A DNA stretch of 64,000 bases from Polynucleobacter kasalickyi (GCF_900176405.1 NZ_FWXJ01000001.1:186001-250000); one strand, 5' to 3'. Counted from the stretch's first letter, positions 16,809-25,501 are shown. Translations and numbers: made by a program. The notes: a model not told the origin generated them from the sequence alone.

Positions 16809-18188
16809 ATGATGACTACACAGACAGATTTTCCTTCCCAAACTTTGGCGAAGTATGCGGCAAACCTTCAATTTACAGATATCCCAACGAGAGTCGTTCG
16901 TAAAACAGAAGACTTGTTCGTGGATTGGGTGGGCTCAGCACTTGCTGGTAAAGGTGCTAGAGCGGTTGAATCGATTGCTAGGTTTGCTGGGAATATGGCC
17001 CCCATCCAACAGCAAGCTTACCCTGGCAGTGCCGAAATATTGATTCATCGTAGTTACTCATCCCCCATGTTTGCGGCGATGGTCAATGCCGCTGCTTCTC
17101 ATGTGGTTGAACAAGATGACGTACATAATGCTTCCGTGTTCCATCCAGCTACCGTAGTTTTCTCCCCAGCTCTTGCTGTAGCACAGGCAATTGGTGCGAG
17201 TGGTCAAGAGTTTTTAACGGCTTGTGTTGCCGGCTATGAAGTGGGCATTCGTGTTGGTGAATTTTTAGGTCGTTCACACTATAAAATTTTTCATACGACT
17301 GGAACAGCCGGTAGCTTAGCCGCTGCGGCTGCCGTAGGAAGACTGTTACATCTGAGCCCTGAACAAATGTTGAATGCCTTTGGCTCAGCAGGTACTCAAG
17401 CAGCAGGCTTATGGGAATTTTTAAGAGATGCAGCAGATTCTAAGCAATTGCATACAGCCCACGCTGCCAGTACAGGCTTGATGTCAGCTTATTTGGCAAA
17501 AGATGGTTTCACGGGCGCTAAACATATTTTAGAAGGTCCCCAAGGGATGGCCGCTGGGATGTCAACCGATGCTGATGTCAGTAAACTGACTGAAGGTTTA
17601 GGTACACGCTTTGCTACCGAAGAAACCTCCTTTAAATATCATGCTTCTTGCCGACATACCCACCCTGCGGCAGATGCCTTATTAAAAGTCATGCAAGAGA
17701 ACCAATTACAAATTGATCAAATTGCTAAAGTGATTACTCATGTCCATCAGGGCGCGATTGATGTGCTGGGTCCAGTAGTCGATCCCAAAACGGTTCACCA
17801 ATCAAAATTCTCCATGGGAACAGTCTTGGCATTAGCCGCACGCTTTGGTTATGCGGGCTTGAATGAGTTTGAATCCTCTTTTTCAAACGACGATATTCAA
17901 GCATTCTGTCAGAAGGTTGAAATGGTCTTAGACCCAGAGGTTGATCAAGCGTATCCCCGCAAGTGGATTGGAAAAGTGACTGTGATCGCCAAAGATGGAA
18001 AAACTTATGCTGGCCGTGTAGATGATCCGAAGGGTGATCCTGATAATACGCTGACTAGATTAGAAATTGAAACGAAAGCCATCCGTCTGGCCTTATTTAG
18101 TAACGCTGCTACAGAAGCAGAAATGCGTGACGTGATTGAGCAACTTTGGAAAATTGAAACACTTGCAACAATAGGGAACCTTTTATGA
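16809..18188 (+). CDS. MmgE/PrpD family protein
   Basis: 459 residues, full length for the family. It has an N-terminal helical domain (LAKYAANLQFTDIPTRVVRKTEDLFVDWVGSAL), VVEQDDVHNASVFHPATVVFSPAL, GYEVGIRVGEFLG and HTTGTAGSLAAAAA, then the second domain with FKYHASCRHTHPAADAL and the KWIGKVTV tail. Members include 2-methylcitrate dehydratase PrpD and the cis-aconitate decarboxylase IRG1/CAD. Family members accompany ict-ich-ccl genes in pseudomonads. Here it overlaps the downstream lyase by four bases, so they are co-translated. A role in isomerising or dehydrating a C5-C6 di- or tricarboxylate is likely; the exact reaction is open. Confidence 0.88.
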   Translation: MMTTQTDFPSQTLAKYAANLQFTDIPTRVVRKTEDLFVDWVGSALAGKGARAVESIARFAGNMAPIQQQAYPGSAEILIHRSYSSPMFAAMVNAAASHVVEQDDVHNASVFHPATVVFSPALAVAQAIGASGQEFLTACVAGYEVGIRVGEFLGRSHYKIFHTTGTAGSLAAAAAVGRLLHLSPEQMLNAFGSAGTQAAGLWEFLRDAADSKQLHTAHAASTGLMSAYLAKDGFTGAKHILEGPQGMAAGMSTDADVSKLTEGLGTRFATEETSFKYHASCRHTHPAADALLKVMQENQLQIDQIAKVITHVHQGAIDVLGPVVDPKTVHQSKFSMGTVLALAARFGYAGLNEFESSFSNDDIQAFCQKVEMVLDPEVDQAYPRKWIGKVTVIAKDGKTYAGRVDDPKGDPDNTLTRLEIETKAIRLALFSNAATEAEMRDVIEQLWKIETLATIGNLL

Positions 18189-19036
18189 TTCAAGACAAAG
18201 CAAGCCTTCCATGTGGGTTAGCTAAAGCATTTTTATTCGTTCCAGCTAGTCGACCTGAACGCTTTATCAAAGCACTTGAGACGGGTGCTCATATTATTGT
18301 GGATTTAGAAGATGCCGTTGGCTTGGTGGATAAACCACAGGCAAGAGCATCTATTGTGCAAAACTTGGTGCCACTGTTTGAAACATTTGGTGATCGTATT
18401 TTATTACGCATGAATAGTTTAAGTACCGATCAAGCTGCCTTAGATCTAGATTTAATTAAAACCTTACCTTTAAAGGCTTTAATTCATCCAAAGACAGAGT
18501 CGAGTGAACAGTTAGATCAAATTAGTAGGTATTTGTCAGCTGATAGTTATATTATTCCCATGATTGAATCTGCTAAAGGCATCGATCAGTTACGTGCTAT
18601 CGCAGCCCATCCTCAGACGATTCGATTAACCCTCGGTAATATTGATTTACAAGCAGATTTAGGTTTGCGCTGTGATAGTACCGAGTCGGAATTACAGGGG
18701 TTACGTTTTCAGATGACGGTACTTAGTCGCTTGTTTGATCTTGCTCCGCCGATTGATGGAGTGACGGTAGATTTACAAAATGAGGCGCAGTTACTAGCGG
18801 ATCTAGAGCGTGCTCGTGGGATCGGTTTTCTTGGGAAGTTATGTTTACACCCGAAACAAATTCCAACTACATTACAATTTTTTCAGCCAACTGAAGCTGA
18901 GGTTCTCAGAGCGCGCAGTATCGTTGCGGCCTTCGAAACAGCGCAAGGTGGAGCGGTTCAACTAGATGGAAAAATGATTGATCGCCCAGTAGTTTTATTG
19001 GCGCAAAGATTACTAAATTCCATTGAAGATCGCTGA
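18185..19036 (+). CDS. CitE-like CoA-ester lyase, candidate citramalyl-CoA lyase
   Basis: 283 residues of the HpcH/HpaI-CitE TIM-barrel family. Visible are AFLFVPASRPERFIKAL, VDLEDAV (metal ligands), LRMNSL (substrate arginine), IPMIESAKG and LGNIDLQADLG, and a C-terminal GFLGKLCLHPKQIPT. These enzymes cleave 3-hydroxyacyl-CoA esters such as citryl-, malyl- or citramalyl-CoA. With the hydratase and CoA-transferase upstream the likely reaction is (S)-citramalyl-CoA to acetyl-CoA and pyruvate, the last step of itaconate degradation. The start overlaps the MmgE/PrpD stop by four bases. Confidence 0.85.
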   Translation: MIQDKASLPCGLAKAFLFVPASRPERFIKALETGAHIIVDLEDAVGLVDKPQARASIVQNLVPLFETFGDRILLRMNSLSTDQAALDLDLIKTLPLKALIHPKTESSEQLDQISRYLSADSYIIPMIESAKGIDQLRAIAAHPQTIRLTLGNIDLQADLGLRCDSTESELQGLRFQMTVLSRLFDLAPPIDGVTVDLQNEAQLLADLERARGIGFLGKLCLHPKQIPTTLQFFQPTEAEVLRARSIVAAFETAQGGAVQLDGKMIDRPVVLLAQRLLNSIEDR

Positions 19037-19050
19037 TTTGTAAAAAAGTC

Positions 19051-19077
19051 TCCTGATTAGAACTATTCTTATTAGGA
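19051..19077 (+). terminator. Hairpin after the lyase gene, possible terminator
   Basis: A near-perfect 12-bp stem with one mismatch and one G-T pair around a CTA loop, 15 bases past the stop. It has only a short T run, so it is weak as a terminator. Confidence 0.35.
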
Positions 19078-19162
19078 TTTACGCTGATTTATTGCAATAA
19101 ATAGAATAAATCGAGGTATATTCATAGGTGAAATTTATAAAAACACCTTCATGGAGACAACG

Positions 19163-20380
19163 GTGAGCAAATTCCTCATCAAGTATTTGATGATTGCCTT
19201 GGTAGGTTTTTCAATACAGGCCTCTGCCCAAGTGAAAGATCGCAATATTGAGGAAATCAAACAAGAATCGTTACACCGCGCTGAAAACGGCGGAGCCTAT
19301 CCACTCATTAATCTTGAGTTGTCCGATGTCAAAGAAGCTCTTGCTCTGATTAAAACAAGAAATCCTGATGAGTGGGCCGCTGCTTGGAGTCAAGTGGCAG
19401 AAAAATACATGCAACAGGCAAAATCAGCAAGCTCTAAAGAGCAAGCAGGGGTTCTTTATAAAAAGGCTTGGCGTTTATATTTCTTTGGTCAATGGCCAGC
19501 ACCAACTTCACAGGGCAAAGAAGTTGCTTATCAAAAAGCCTTGGATGCCTATTTGAAATATGCGCAAACCTTCGACATTCCATTAGAAGTGGTCAAAATT
19601 CCTTTTGAGGGAAAGCAAATTGTTGGTTATTTACGTCTGCCAAAGGGTGCGAATCCCAATCAAAAGGTGCCAATGGTTTTTGCTGTGAGTGGTTTAGATA
19701 GTCGCAAAGAAACTGTGGCAGATAGCTACAGCCAAATCTTACAACATGGTGTTGGTATTTTTGTGGTGGATGGTCCCGGCACTGGTCAAGCACCCATTAA
19801 AGTAAGTCCAACAGCAGAAAGAATGTTCTCTGCTGCATTAGATTATTTACAGACACGACCTGAAGTTGATCAGAAGCGGATTATTTTTTCAGGGGTGAGT
19901 TTTGGCGCATATTGGGCAACAAAAATGGGCATTCTTGAAAAAGATCGCCTACTTGGCTCAGTGGCACAATCTCCACCAGTCCACCAAACTTTTGATGCTA
20001 AGTTTGTGGAAAAGAAACTGAGTACACCAGAATATTTGTTTGATTACTTACCAGCGAGTATCAACGTCTATGAAGGGGTTACTAATTTAGAGCAATTATT
20101 GGCCTATGTACCAAAAATGTCTTTAAAAGATCAAAACTTATTGCAGAGACCAACAACCCAAATGCTGATTTTGGCTGGGGCAAACGATACCCAAGTTCCT
20201 TTAGATGACGTCAAGAGGTTAATGGAAGCGGGTGATGTACCAAAGGATTTTTGGATTAACCCAAAAGGAGGGCATTTGGGCCGTGAAGTCAAAGGATGGA
20301 CCGATGCTAACATTTTTTCCAAGGTGATTATTCCTTGGGAATTGCGCTTATTAGAACAATCTGGCTGGAAAAAACCATAA
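19163..20380 (+). CDS. Exported alpha/beta hydrolase (FrsA/DUF1100-like)
   Basis: About 405 residues with a signal peptide (KYLMIALVGFSIQASAQ). A helical cap region (about 40-150) precedes an alpha/beta hydrolase domain with MVFAVSGLDSRKE (oxyanion side), GVDGPGTGQ-like turn VVDGPGTGQ, nucleophile elbow GVSFGAY, and catalytic histidine in PKGGHLGRE. A GTG at 19163 has GGAG six bases upstream; the ATG at 19151 has none, so I prefer the GTG. The fold resembles C-C bond or ester hydrolases such as 2,6-dihydroxypseudooxynicotine hydrolase. A Tat-exported amidohydrolase follows 12 bases later, so the two probably act in the periplasm on one compound. Confidence 0.82.
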   Translation: MSKFLIKYLMIALVGFSIQASAQVKDRNIEEIKQESLHRAENGGAYPLINLELSDVKEALALIKTRNPDEWAAAWSQVAEKYMQQAKSASSKEQAGVLYKKAWRLYFFGQWPAPTSQGKEVAYQKALDAYLKYAQTFDIPLEVVKIPFEGKQIVGYLRLPKGANPNQKVPMVFAVSGLDSRKETVADSYSQILQHGVGIFVVDGPGTGQAPIKVSPTAERMFSAALDYLQTRPEVDQKRIIFSGVSFGAYWATKMGILEKDRLLGSVAQSPPVHQTFDAKFVEKKLSTPEYLFDYLPASINVYEGVTNLEQLLAYVPKMSLKDQNLLQRPTTQMLILAGANDTQVPLDDVKRLMEAGDVPKDFWINPKGGHLGREVKGWTDANIFSKVIIPWELRLLEQSGWKKP

Positions 20381-20392
20381 GGGATTTAAAGA

Positions 20393-21448
20393 ATGAAAAA
20401 ATTATATTGCTCATGCGGCGTAACGCGTAGGAATTTTTTAAGTAGTTTAGCTGGCTTGGGTGCGGCAACTGTTTTGCCAACTAATGCCAATGCACAATCA
20501 TCGCCAGCCATCATTGGTAATCGCGATCGAATTGATACGCACCATCACTTTTTTGCTCCGACCTTGGTTGCAGAAATGGTCTCCAAAAAATTGGCACAAA
20601 AACCAGCACTCGATTGGTCTGTGAAAAATACAATCGATGACATGGATGCTGCGGGCACCAAAACCTCCATCCTTTCGGCAACCACCCCGCAAGTGAGTTT
20701 TTTAGATCCGGTGATGGCGAAAAAGATTGCTCGTGAGAATAATGAATATGCCGCCAAAGTTGCGGGCGATCACAAAGGGCGCTTTGGATCCTTTGCAATG
20801 CTACCAATGCAAAATATGGATGATGCCTTGCGTGAGATTGAATATTCAATGGATGTTTTAAAAGCTGATGGTATTGGCTTGTTAACAAGCTATGGTGATA
20901 AGTGGTTAGGTCATCCATTTTTTGCGCCGGTCATGGAAGAGTTGAATCGTCGTAAGGCCATTTTATATACCCATCCTACTTCTGCCAATTGTTGTAATAA
21001 TTTATTACCGGATACACCGCCTACGGTGGTCGAGTACGGTACTGACACAACCAGAACGATTGTAAATATTGTCTTTTCTGGAACTGCAGCCAAGTGCCAA
21101 GATATTAAATTTATTTTCTCCCATGCCGGTGGTACTTTGCCATTTTTAACTGAGCGTTTACAAAAAATGCCGGTGATTGATAAAAAATTAGTTGAGCGGG
21201 TGCCAAATGGTGTCATGCATGAGTTGCAACGCTTTTACTATGACACTGCATGGGCCTCCAATGGTTATGCCTTACCGTCACTGTTGGCTTTGGTTTCAAA
21301 GGATAAAGTATTATTCGGGTCAGATTATCCATACCGTACCAGTGAAGACAATATCAAGGGCTTGTTAGCTTATGGCTTTAATCAACAAGACATGAATTTG
21401 ATTACGCGTGGTAATGCCGTCAAATTGATGCCACGTTGGAACGCCTAA
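20393..21448 (+). CDS. Tat-exported amidohydrolase (ACMSD/amidohydrolase-2 type)
   Basis: 351 residues. The N-terminus has a twin-arginine motif TRRNFL (residues 11-16) and a hydrophobic stretch ending in ANAQ, so it is exported folded. Metal-binding landmarks of the amidohydrolase-2 family are seen: IDTHHHF, LYTHPT, FSHAGGTLPF and the aspartate in FGSDYPY. Family members are decarboxylases or hydrolases of aromatic and lactone-like acids. It sits 12 bases after the exported hydrolase and before a 3-hydroxyacid-type reductase, suggesting stepwise breakdown of one compound. Confidence 0.87.
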   Translation: MKKLYCSCGVTRRNFLSSLAGLGAATVLPTNANAQSSPAIIGNRDRIDTHHHFFAPTLVAEMVSKKLAQKPALDWSVKNTIDDMDAAGTKTSILSATTPQVSFLDPVMAKKIARENNEYAAKVAGDHKGRFGSFAMLPMQNMDDALREIEYSMDVLKADGIGLLTSYGDKWLGHPFFAPVMEELNRRKAILYTHPTSANCCNNLLPDTPPTVVEYGTDTTRTIVNIVFSGTAAKCQDIKFIFSHAGGTLPFLTERLQKMPVIDKKLVERVPNGVMHELQRFYYDTAWASNGYALPSLLALVSKDKVLFGSDYPYRTSEDNIKGLLAYGFNQQDMNLITRGNAVKLMPRWNA

Positions 21449-21529
21449 TCACACAATATCTTGAAATGAAGTGAATTTTTTAATCTTTCGTTAAACTATT
21501 AACCATAGATTAAAAATTCACTTAGGAAA

Positions 21530-22414
21530 ATGATGACAAACTTAAAAGAAATTAAAACTGTTGGCTTTATTGGCGTTGGCATTATGGGTAATAGTATGGC
21601 GGGACACATACTTGCCGCTGGTTATGGCGTTAATGTATATAACCGCACTAAAGCTAAAACGGATGCGATTGTTGCTAAAGGCGCGAAATGGTTTGATACC
21701 CCAGGTGCGATTGCAGCAAATTCTGACTTAGTGATTACCATGGTGGGCTTTCCGTCTGATGTTGAAGAAGTTTATATGGGTGAGCAGGGCATTTTGCATC
21801 ACGCCCAACCAGGAACAACTTTGATTGACATGACCACTTCAAGCCCTTCACTTGCTAGAACAATCAGTGAGGCAGCATTAACGAAAGGTTTAGCCGCGAT
21901 TGATGCCCCGGTTTCAGGTGGTGATATTGGTGCCAGAGATGCAAAATTAACGATTATGGTTGGTGGTGACTCTGCAACATTTAACCATGCTTTACCAGTT
22001 CTCAAATTAATGGGTGGTAGCATTGTTTTACAGGGTGGTCCTGGAATGGGGCAACATACGAAGATGTGCAATCAAATTGTGATTGCCTCTACCATTATGG
22101 GTGTATCAGAAGGAATTGCTTACGCGAAGAAAGTTGGCTTAGATCCAAGTAGCGTGATGCAATCCATCGGCGGTGGGGCAGCCTCTGGTTTTCAATTAAA
22201 TATCCTTGGACCAAAAATGATTGCCGGTGACTTTGCTCCTGGCTTTTATATTGAGCATTTCATCAAAGACCTCAACATTGCGTTAAGTGAAGCAAAGGCA
22301 ATGAACCTTGAATTACCAGGCTTGATCCAAGCTAAAAAATTGTACGATCAGCTTGCAGCCAATGGCCACAGCAAAGATGGTACTCAAGGCTTGATTCAGT
22401 TCTATTTAGCGTAA
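21530..22414 (+). CDS. 3-hydroxyisobutyrate/tartronate-semialdehyde reductase family protein
   Basis: 294 residues of the beta-hydroxyacid dehydrogenase family. It has Rossmann motif GFIGVGIMGNSMAGHIL, substrate-binding DAPVSGGDIGARDAKLTIMVGG, catalytic lysine region GMGQHTKMCNQ and the C-terminal HFIKDLNIALSEAK. It reversibly oxidises a beta-hydroxy acid or reduces the semialdehyde with NAD(P). The gap of about 80 bases from the amidohydrolase leaves room for its own promoter. Substrate is not determinable; 2-hydroxy-3-oxopropionate reductase (GarR) is the commonest annotation for such proteins. Confidence 0.88.
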   Translation: MMTNLKEIKTVGFIGVGIMGNSMAGHILAAGYGVNVYNRTKAKTDAIVAKGAKWFDTPGAIAANSDLVITMVGFPSDVEEVYMGEQGILHHAQPGTTLIDMTTSSPSLARTISEAALTKGLAAIDAPVSGGDIGARDAKLTIMVGGDSATFNHALPVLKLMGGSIVLQGGPGMGQHTKMCNQIVIASTIMGVSEGIAYAKKVGLDPSSVMQSIGGGAASGFQLNILGPKMIAGDFAPGFYIEHFIKDLNIALSEAKAMNLELPGLIQAKKLYDQLAANGHSKDGTQGLIQFYLA

Positions 22415-22446
22415 TGAGAAGATAACTAATTTCCGTAGCATTAATG

Positions 22447-22479
22447 AAAAAAAGCCATTTTTAAAAATGGCTTTTTTTT
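22447..22479. terminator. Bidirectional terminator between convergent genes
   Basis: A perfect palindrome centred on 22462/22463 (GCC-ATTTTT / AAAAAT-GGC, flanked by runs of A and T) gives a hairpin with a T tract on both strands. It lies between the reductase stop and the cupin stop. Confidence 0.92.
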
Positions 22480-22489
22480 AGCAGTACAA

Positions 22490-22966
22490 CTACTTAGTGT
22501 CTCTCGGGTCCTTTTCTAGAGGCGTGCTACCGGTTGGGCCAATACCATAAAAAAGTAAAATAGCGCCTTCAGCATTGGTTTTACCAAAGTGTGGAGTATT
22601 TGCTGGTTCTGTGAAATAGCTACCTACTGGATGAGCGTGCAGTTTGGATTCGTCAAACTTTGTGTCGTAGCCAATATAATGTAAGCCAGCAATAACCATG
22701 CCGTAACGATCTTCAGGATGCTTGTGGGCATAGGCTTTGTCGAATGGAGTCCACTTGACTAGATATAAATAAGGGCCCGGCTTATTAGGGTTGCCCATCA
22801 AGAAAGATTGTTCACGACCAGATGCAGTTTTTTCCCATTTGATTTTTTCTGGGGGAATATTCATTACACCAGGCGGTAACTGAATATCCGCTGCACTCAA
22901 AATACTGCCACTCATTGAGAAGAATGCAACACAGCTACAAAAAAATAATTTAATAAATGATTTCAC
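22490..22966 (-). CDS. Exported cupin domain protein
   Basis: 158 residues starting at GTG with AAAGGAG six bases upstream. The signal peptide (KLFFCSCVAFFSMSGSILSA) targets the periplasm. The rest is one cupin: metal motif 1 is HKHPEDRYGMVIAG and motif 2 ends in PANTPHFGKTN. It belongs to the small secreted cupins of Proteobacteria with unknown substrate. It is convergent with the reductase and shares the terminator. The gap of about 80 bases to mnmH means it is probably transcribed separately. Confidence 0.78.
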   Translation of the reverse strand: MKSFIKLFFCSCVAFFSMSGSILSAADIQLPPGVMNIPPEKIKWEKTASGREQSFLMGNPNKPGPYLYLVKWTPFDKAYAHKHPEDRYGMVIAGLHYIGYDTKFDESKLHAHPVGSYFTEPANTPHFGKTNAEGAILLFYGIGPTGSTPLEKDPRDTK

Positions 22967-23048
22967 TCACGTCTCCTTTAATAACAGTTTATTAATTAAA
23001 GAATACTCTTCAAACCCACTAATACAATCAGCGTTTTTACTTAGTTCG

Positions 23049-24107
23049 TTAATTTGAAGAAAATTGACGATTAATTTCTTGAGCGATTAGTTGGATAGAA
23101 GCAGGACTTAAATCGTCGACTTGTATTTTTGGAGCTTGCAAATACTGCGTGAAGTTTTTACCTTGAGATTTCTCATAGAGCTTATCGTAATGTCTAACTA
23201 ATAAATCCCTGATTAAATCCTGCCAAGCATGATGATTGATCCAGTGTGTCCATCGATCTAAAACTTCGTGCCCATGTAACTCTCTTAAAAAAGATAGTTT
23301 TTGAATCAGTTGATTGGGGTTGCTAATCAGATAGTCATAATCTCTGATGAGAAATTCAATTCTCGCTTCGGTGGTGGCCTCAATCCGAATACAGGGACTT
23401 TGTCGAAATTTTAGAAGTAAGGTTTCTGGAACCTGAATATTACCAATCTTTTTACTCTCAGCCTCAATAAAAACAACCCGAGATGGATCAAAACTTTCGA
23501 GTTGATCGAGCACATAACTTTCAAAGTATTTTTGACTCGGCTGATTCGAGTCTGGCATATTACCCAATACTGAGCCTTTATGATTCGCAATTTGCTCTAA
23601 GTCCAATACTTGTGCGCCGAGTTCGTGGAGCACTTCCAAAATACGACTCTTACCACTCCCCGTCGAACCTGTTATCACCCGATAATCAAAGACATTTGGC
23701 AAGTCATTTAACTTTGCAAGAACATTGGTCCGATAAGCCTTGTATCCGCCATCTAGGATGTGGGCATTCCAGCCAATTTCACGAAGGATGTGCCCCATCG
23801 AATTACTTCTTTTTCCACCACGCCAACAGTAAATTAAGGGGCGCCAGTTTTTAGGACGCGTATAGAAATCTTCCTCAATATGGCCGGCAATACGTTTTGC
23901 AATGAGAGCCGCACCAACCTTTTTAGCGGCAAAAGGTGACTCTTGATTGTGAATAGTTCCCACAACGACGCGTTCCTCATCGCTGAGGACAGGACGATTG
24001 ATTGAGCCTGGAATATGATCTAAGGCGAATTCTGCTGGAGTTCTTACATCGATAATTTCATCGAAGGTAGGAACCTGAGTCATATCAACATGGGTTCTAG
24101 ACTTCAT
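23049..24107 (-). CDS. mnmH: tRNA 2-selenouridine synthase
   Basis: 352 residues with two domains. The N-terminal rhodanese domain has EIIDVRTPAEFALDHIPGSIN and a catalytic cysteine in YCWRGGKRS. The C-terminal P-loop domain has GSTGSGKSRIL. MnmH (SelU/YbbB) geranylates 2-thiouridine-34 in some tRNAs and replaces sulfur by selenium using selenophosphate. The length and order of domains are normal. SelD, which makes selenophosphate, is not in the window. Confidence 0.93.
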   Translation of the reverse strand: MKSRTHVDMTQVPTFDEIIDVRTPAEFALDHIPGSINRPVLSDEERVVVGTIHNQESPFAAKKVGAALIAKRIAGHIEEDFYTRPKNWRPLIYCWRGGKRSNSMGHILREIGWNAHILDGGYKAYRTNVLAKLNDLPNVFDYRVITGSTGSGKSRILEVLHELGAQVLDLEQIANHKGSVLGNMPDSNQPSQKYFESYVLDQLESFDPSRVVFIEAESKKIGNIQVPETLLLKFRQSPCIRIEATTEARIEFLIRDYDYLISNPNQLIQKLSFLRELHGHEVLDRWTHWINHHAWQDLIRDLLVRHYDKLYEKSQGKNFTQYLQAPKIQVDDLSPASIQLIAQEINRQFSSN

Positions 24108-24159
24108 TTAGGTGCTCATTAAAGCTTAAAGAAGTATTTTCTCACGAACCCTCTGTAGT

Positions 24160-24186
24160 GATTGCAAAATAAGCCTATTTTTGCAA
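24160..24186 (-). terminator. Hairpin downstream of the MFS gene
   Basis: ATTGCAAAATA pairs with TATTTTTGCAAT (one bulged T) around an AGCC loop, about 25 bases past the MFS stop. No T tract follows on the minus strand, so termination is only possible, not sure. Confidence 0.35.
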
Positions 24187-24210
24187 TTAGATTCGTGAGT
24201 GATGGAGAAG

Positions 24211-25419
24211 TTACGCTGCTGATACAGATTGTTTTTTTTGGTAAAAATAGAGATAAACCAATGAAAGAGCCATGATCGCGGTAGGGATAATAGAACCCAA
24301 GGTAAGAATATTCCAACCGCCTGAAGCAATAATGGCACCTGATCCAATCGAACTAAAAGCCATGGTGCCAAATACAAAGAAGTTAATAATTGCTTGCGCC
24401 TTATTTTTTTCTTCTGGACGATAACTCGTAATCGCCAATGTGGTGGCTGCCGTAAAAATAAAGTTCCAGCCTAAACCAAGAATTGCCAGGGCAAAGAGGA
24501 AGTGATAAAAGCCACTACCTAGCTGAAGGATACCAATACTGATAAATACTAATAACACCCCAGTGCGCATCATGATTGGAGAGCCAAATCTTTTAATGAG
24601 ATGTCCCGTAAAAAAGCCTGGGGCAAACATGCCGATGACGTGCCATTCCAACACAATCGCCGTATCAGAAAAGGGAAACTTACAAATTTCCATGGCGAGT
24701 GGAGTGCCTGCCATGAGTAAGTTCATTACGCCATAACCCAAAGCACTACAAATTAAAGTGACGATGAAAACGGGTTGGCAAATGATTTCTTTGACTGATC
24801 TACCTGTATTGGTATTTTTATCGGTCTTAATTTCTTTAGGAAAGTCGATAAAATGCATGATAACAATACCGAGCAGGCCGGCCATTGATAAGACGAGATA
24901 AGGACCTAAGAACGGTGTAGGTAAAAGATTTTTAGTCCAATTAGTCATGTTGGGGCCAACTACGGCACCGATCACGCCACCCGCCAATACTAATGAGACA
25001 GCCTTTTCTCTAAAACTAGAGTGGGTAAGTTCTGGTGCGACAAAGCGATAAAGTAGGCCATTCGCACTGTAATATCCAGCAATTGCGGTACCAAGGGCCA
25101 GTAGCCAAAAGTTTTTGCTATACGCTGCGTAGGCACAAAGTCCGGTTGAAAAAGAGGCAACTGCTAAGGCAATCTGAAAAGACGTCTTACGACCAAAGTG
25201 ATTTTGTACTTTAGCGACCAAAGAGGTGGCTAAAGCAGCACCAACAACATATGCCATGAGTGGTAATGTTGCCATCCACGGGATGGGCGTCAAACTCATA
25301 CCTACCAGGCCGTTAATAGCGATAAAAGTTACATTATTTGTTAAATAAAGACCCTGACATAGAATCAGTAAGAAGAGATTTTTATTGAAAAATTGAGGTA
25401 CTGCATTCGCATTGGTCAT
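24211..25419 (-). CDS. MFS transporter
   Basis: 402 residues with about twelve hydrophobic segments and the MFS loop-2/3 signature in degenerate form (VQNHFGRKTSFQIAL), plus the second-half repeat LIKRFGSPIMMRTGVL. It is a general major facilitator without a recognisable substrate class; I compared it mentally with the PucC/LhaA pigment-complex family because of the adjacent bchO-ccm operon and do not see a match. It is 82 bases downstream of ccmI, with its own candidate promoter and operator in that gap, so it is likely a separate unit. Confidence 0.85.
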   Translation of the reverse strand: MTNANAVPQFFNKNLFLLILCQGLYLTNNVTFIAINGLVGMSLTPIPWMATLPLMAYVVGAALATSLVAKVQNHFGRKTSFQIALAVASFSTGLCAYAAYSKNFWLLALGTAIAGYYSANGLLYRFVAPELTHSSFREKAVSLVLAGGVIGAVVGPNMTNWTKNLLPTPFLGPYLVLSMAGLLGIVIMHFIDFPKEIKTDKNTNTGRSVKEIICQPVFIVTLICSALGYGVMNLLMAGTPLAMEICKFPFSDTAIVLEWHVIGMFAPGFFTGHLIKRFGSPIMMRTGVLLVFISIGILQLGSGFYHFLFALAILGLGWNFIFTAATTLAITSYRPEEKNKAQAIINFFVFGTMAFSSIGSGAIIASGGWNILTLGSIIPTAIMALSLVYLYFYQKKQSVSAA

Positions 25420-25437
25420 TACGGAAGTCTTTATATA

Positions 25438-25473
25438 GTAGTTGTGTAATCATTATAAACTGACCACAACTAC
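25438..25473 (-). promoter_or_regulatory. Candidate promoter and operator of the MFS gene
   Basis: A perfect 9-bp inverted repeat GTAGTTGTG-N18-CACAACTAC flanks a TATAAT -10 box (25452-25457) on the minus strand, about 33 bases upstream of the MFS start. A repressor dimer binding both arms would bracket the -10. No strong -35 is visible. Confidence 0.45.
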
Positions 25474-25501
25474 TCTGAATACACTCTGCAAGACTGGATA
25501 G

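Noticed and set aside
24211-25419. MFS protein as a PucC/LhaA pigment-complex assembly factor
   Set aside because: Position beside bchO-ccm was suggestive, but the sequence reads as a general MFS carrier without PucC-like features, and it has its own promoter.
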